Assembly: GCA_014268975.2 (NCBI GenBank)
Contig: CP077096.1
Coordinates: 2,889,501 to 2,953,500 of the forward strand
Source: Pseudomonas wayambapalatensis
Lineage (GTDB): Bacteria > Pseudomonadota > Gammaproteobacteria > Pseudomonadales > Pseudomonadaceae
Length of the DNA stretch: 64,000 bases
Reading direction: 5' to 3'
Positions within the stretch are counted from its first letter, which is position 1, and each line of letters opens with the position of its first letter. Shown here one piece after another: positions 63,428-64,000 of this stretch. The position numbers and the translations under genes are program-made. The notes below the pieces were generated by a model that was not told the DNA's origin, ran no database searches, and saw only the letters and a list, made by a program, of their open reading frames with translations.

Positions 63428-64000
63428 TGCACCACCCCCTTGGCCCGCAGGCCGATGACTTCATCGGGGCTCAAGCCCAGCCCGGCCAGCAGTGCATCGG
63501 TGTGCTCGCCCAGCGCCGGGCCTTGCCAGTCGACACGGCCAGGCGTGGCCGACAGCTTCGGCACGATACCCGGCATGCGCACCGGGGTGCCGTCGGGCAA
63601 CTGGCTGTCCAGCAGCATGTCGCGGGCCTGGTAGTGCGGGTCGTTGACGATATCGGCAACCGAATAGATGCGCCCGGCCGGGACCTCGGCGGCTTCCAGC
63701 GTGGCCAGTACTTGGTCGATCGGGTGGCGGCGGGTCCAGCCCTCGATGGCATCGTCGAGCTGAGCCGATTGCGCGGCGCGACCATCGTTATGGGCAAAGG
63801 CCTCGGCCTCGCCCAGGTCTGGTCGGCCGATGGCCTGCATCAGGCGGCGGAAGATCGGGTCGCTGTTGCCGGCGATCACCACGAACGCGCCGTCGGCGGT
63901 GCGGTAGGTGTTCGACGGCGCGATGCCGGGCAGGGCACCACCGCTGCGTTCACGCACATGCCCCAGCAGGTCGTACTCCGGCACCAGGCTTTCCATCAGG
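63424..64000 (-). CDS. CaiB/BaiF family CoA-transferase, 5' end missing
   Basis: The visible 190 residues are the C-terminal half of a class III CoA-transferase: GGALPGIAPSNTYRTADGAFVVIAGNSDPIFRRLMQAIG, AEVPAGRIYSVADIVNDPHYQARDML and the closing LGEHTDALLAGLGLS. The frame is open to the window edge. Such enzymes move CoA from an acyl-CoA to a free acid without a covalent thioester shuttle. The four-base overlap with the lyase gene suggests that it makes the CoA substrate of the lyase. Confidence 0.88.
   Translation of the reverse strand, partial: LMESLVPEYDLLGHVRERSGGALPGIAPSNTYRTADGAFVVIAGNSDPIFRRLMQAIGRPDLGEAEAFAHNDGRAAQSAQLDDAIEGWTRRHPIDQVLATLEAAEVPAGRIYSVADIVNDPHYQARDMLLDSQLPDGTPVRMPGIVPKLSATPGRVDWQGPALGEHTDALLAGLGLSPDEVIGLRAKGVVQ

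Noticed and set aside
1..64000. tRNA, rRNA, integrase and phage genes
   Set aside because: None was recognised on either strand. The AT-rich island at 48591-51905 has no integrase, transposase or tRNA next to it, so it was not called a genomic island in the strict sense.

Overview
The window is chromosomal DNA of a Pseudomonas of the P. putida group. The evidence is the high GC content, Pseudomonas-style short operons with GGAG-type ribosome sites, five P. putida-type REP pairs (core GGAGCGGGCTTGCCCGCGAA), and characteristic gene sets: quinohemoprotein amine dehydrogenase, SpuC, SfnB-type sulfur genes and a Zur-boxed carbonic anhydrase/dihydroorotase/DksA2 operon. No rRNA, tRNA, complete insertion sequence, prophage or CRISPR array was seen.

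Layout. 1-9053: amine catabolism. The locus holds the 3' part of qhpG, a leftward aldehyde dehydrogenase/porin pair, and the rightward qhpA-qhpD-qhpC-qhpB operon. QhpC carries every residue needed for the cysteine tryptophylquinone cofactor and the three thioether cross-links. 9174-18148: an acyl-CoA synthetase, mobA, an RND efflux pump with its adaptor, and a divergent RstA/RstB-like two-component pair. 18149-25763: a mixed stretch with a decayed wecB, the ABC-F ATPase YbiT, a MORN-type lipoprotein, an ankyrin fragment, a VOC protein, AraC and SDR genes, a possible small RNA and a frameshifted lipoprotein. 25820-28708: a sulfur-acquisition operon (SfnB-like, then an LLM monooxygenase) behind a sigma-54 promoter. 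Its methionine-type ABC transporter has been reduced to a metI-metQ deletion fusion. 28969-36742: a WaaZ-like LPS gene, ogt, a phosphatase, a polyamine module (PotF-like binding protein, SpuC, LuxR regulator) and a KfrA-like protein with palindromes upstream.

36807-46270: stress and housekeeping genes around a zinc-sparing operon (gamma carbonic anhydrase, dihydroorotase, a DksA2 with two of the four zinc cysteines) whose promoter carries a Zur-like palindrome. Then follow MgtC, an apparently unaccompanied CrtZ-type hydroxylase, a BASS transporter, a DyP peroxidase/Tat aldo-keto reductase/MFS row and a KGG stress protein. 46447-52919: the 23S rRNA hydroxylase rlhA, then a visibly AT-richer two-gene island, then a LysR gene. 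The island encodes a Hint (intein/hedgehog-type) protein whose signal-peptide start lies in another reading frame, and a protein of repeated FN3-like segments. I recognise no described system in this island; it is the best candidate for something undescribed. 53020-64000: a CitMHS/DUF1446/AtuA-like operon with a palindromic operator candidate, RidA, TrmK, DUF2790, a LysR, small secreted proteins, two MFS transporters, HMG-CoA lyase and a CaiB-type CoA-transferase cut by the window end.

Working together: QHNDH would oxidise primary amines in the periplasm and the neighbouring dehydrogenase would oxidise the aldehyde to the acid. The SpuC module handles polyamines. The terminal HMG-CoA lyase/CoA-transferase/MFS set looks like uptake, activation and cleavage of a branched dicarboxylate. 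Several loci show recent decay (wecB, metI/metQ, the lipoprotein at 25265, the ankyrin fragment), so the middle of the window is an active region of gene loss.
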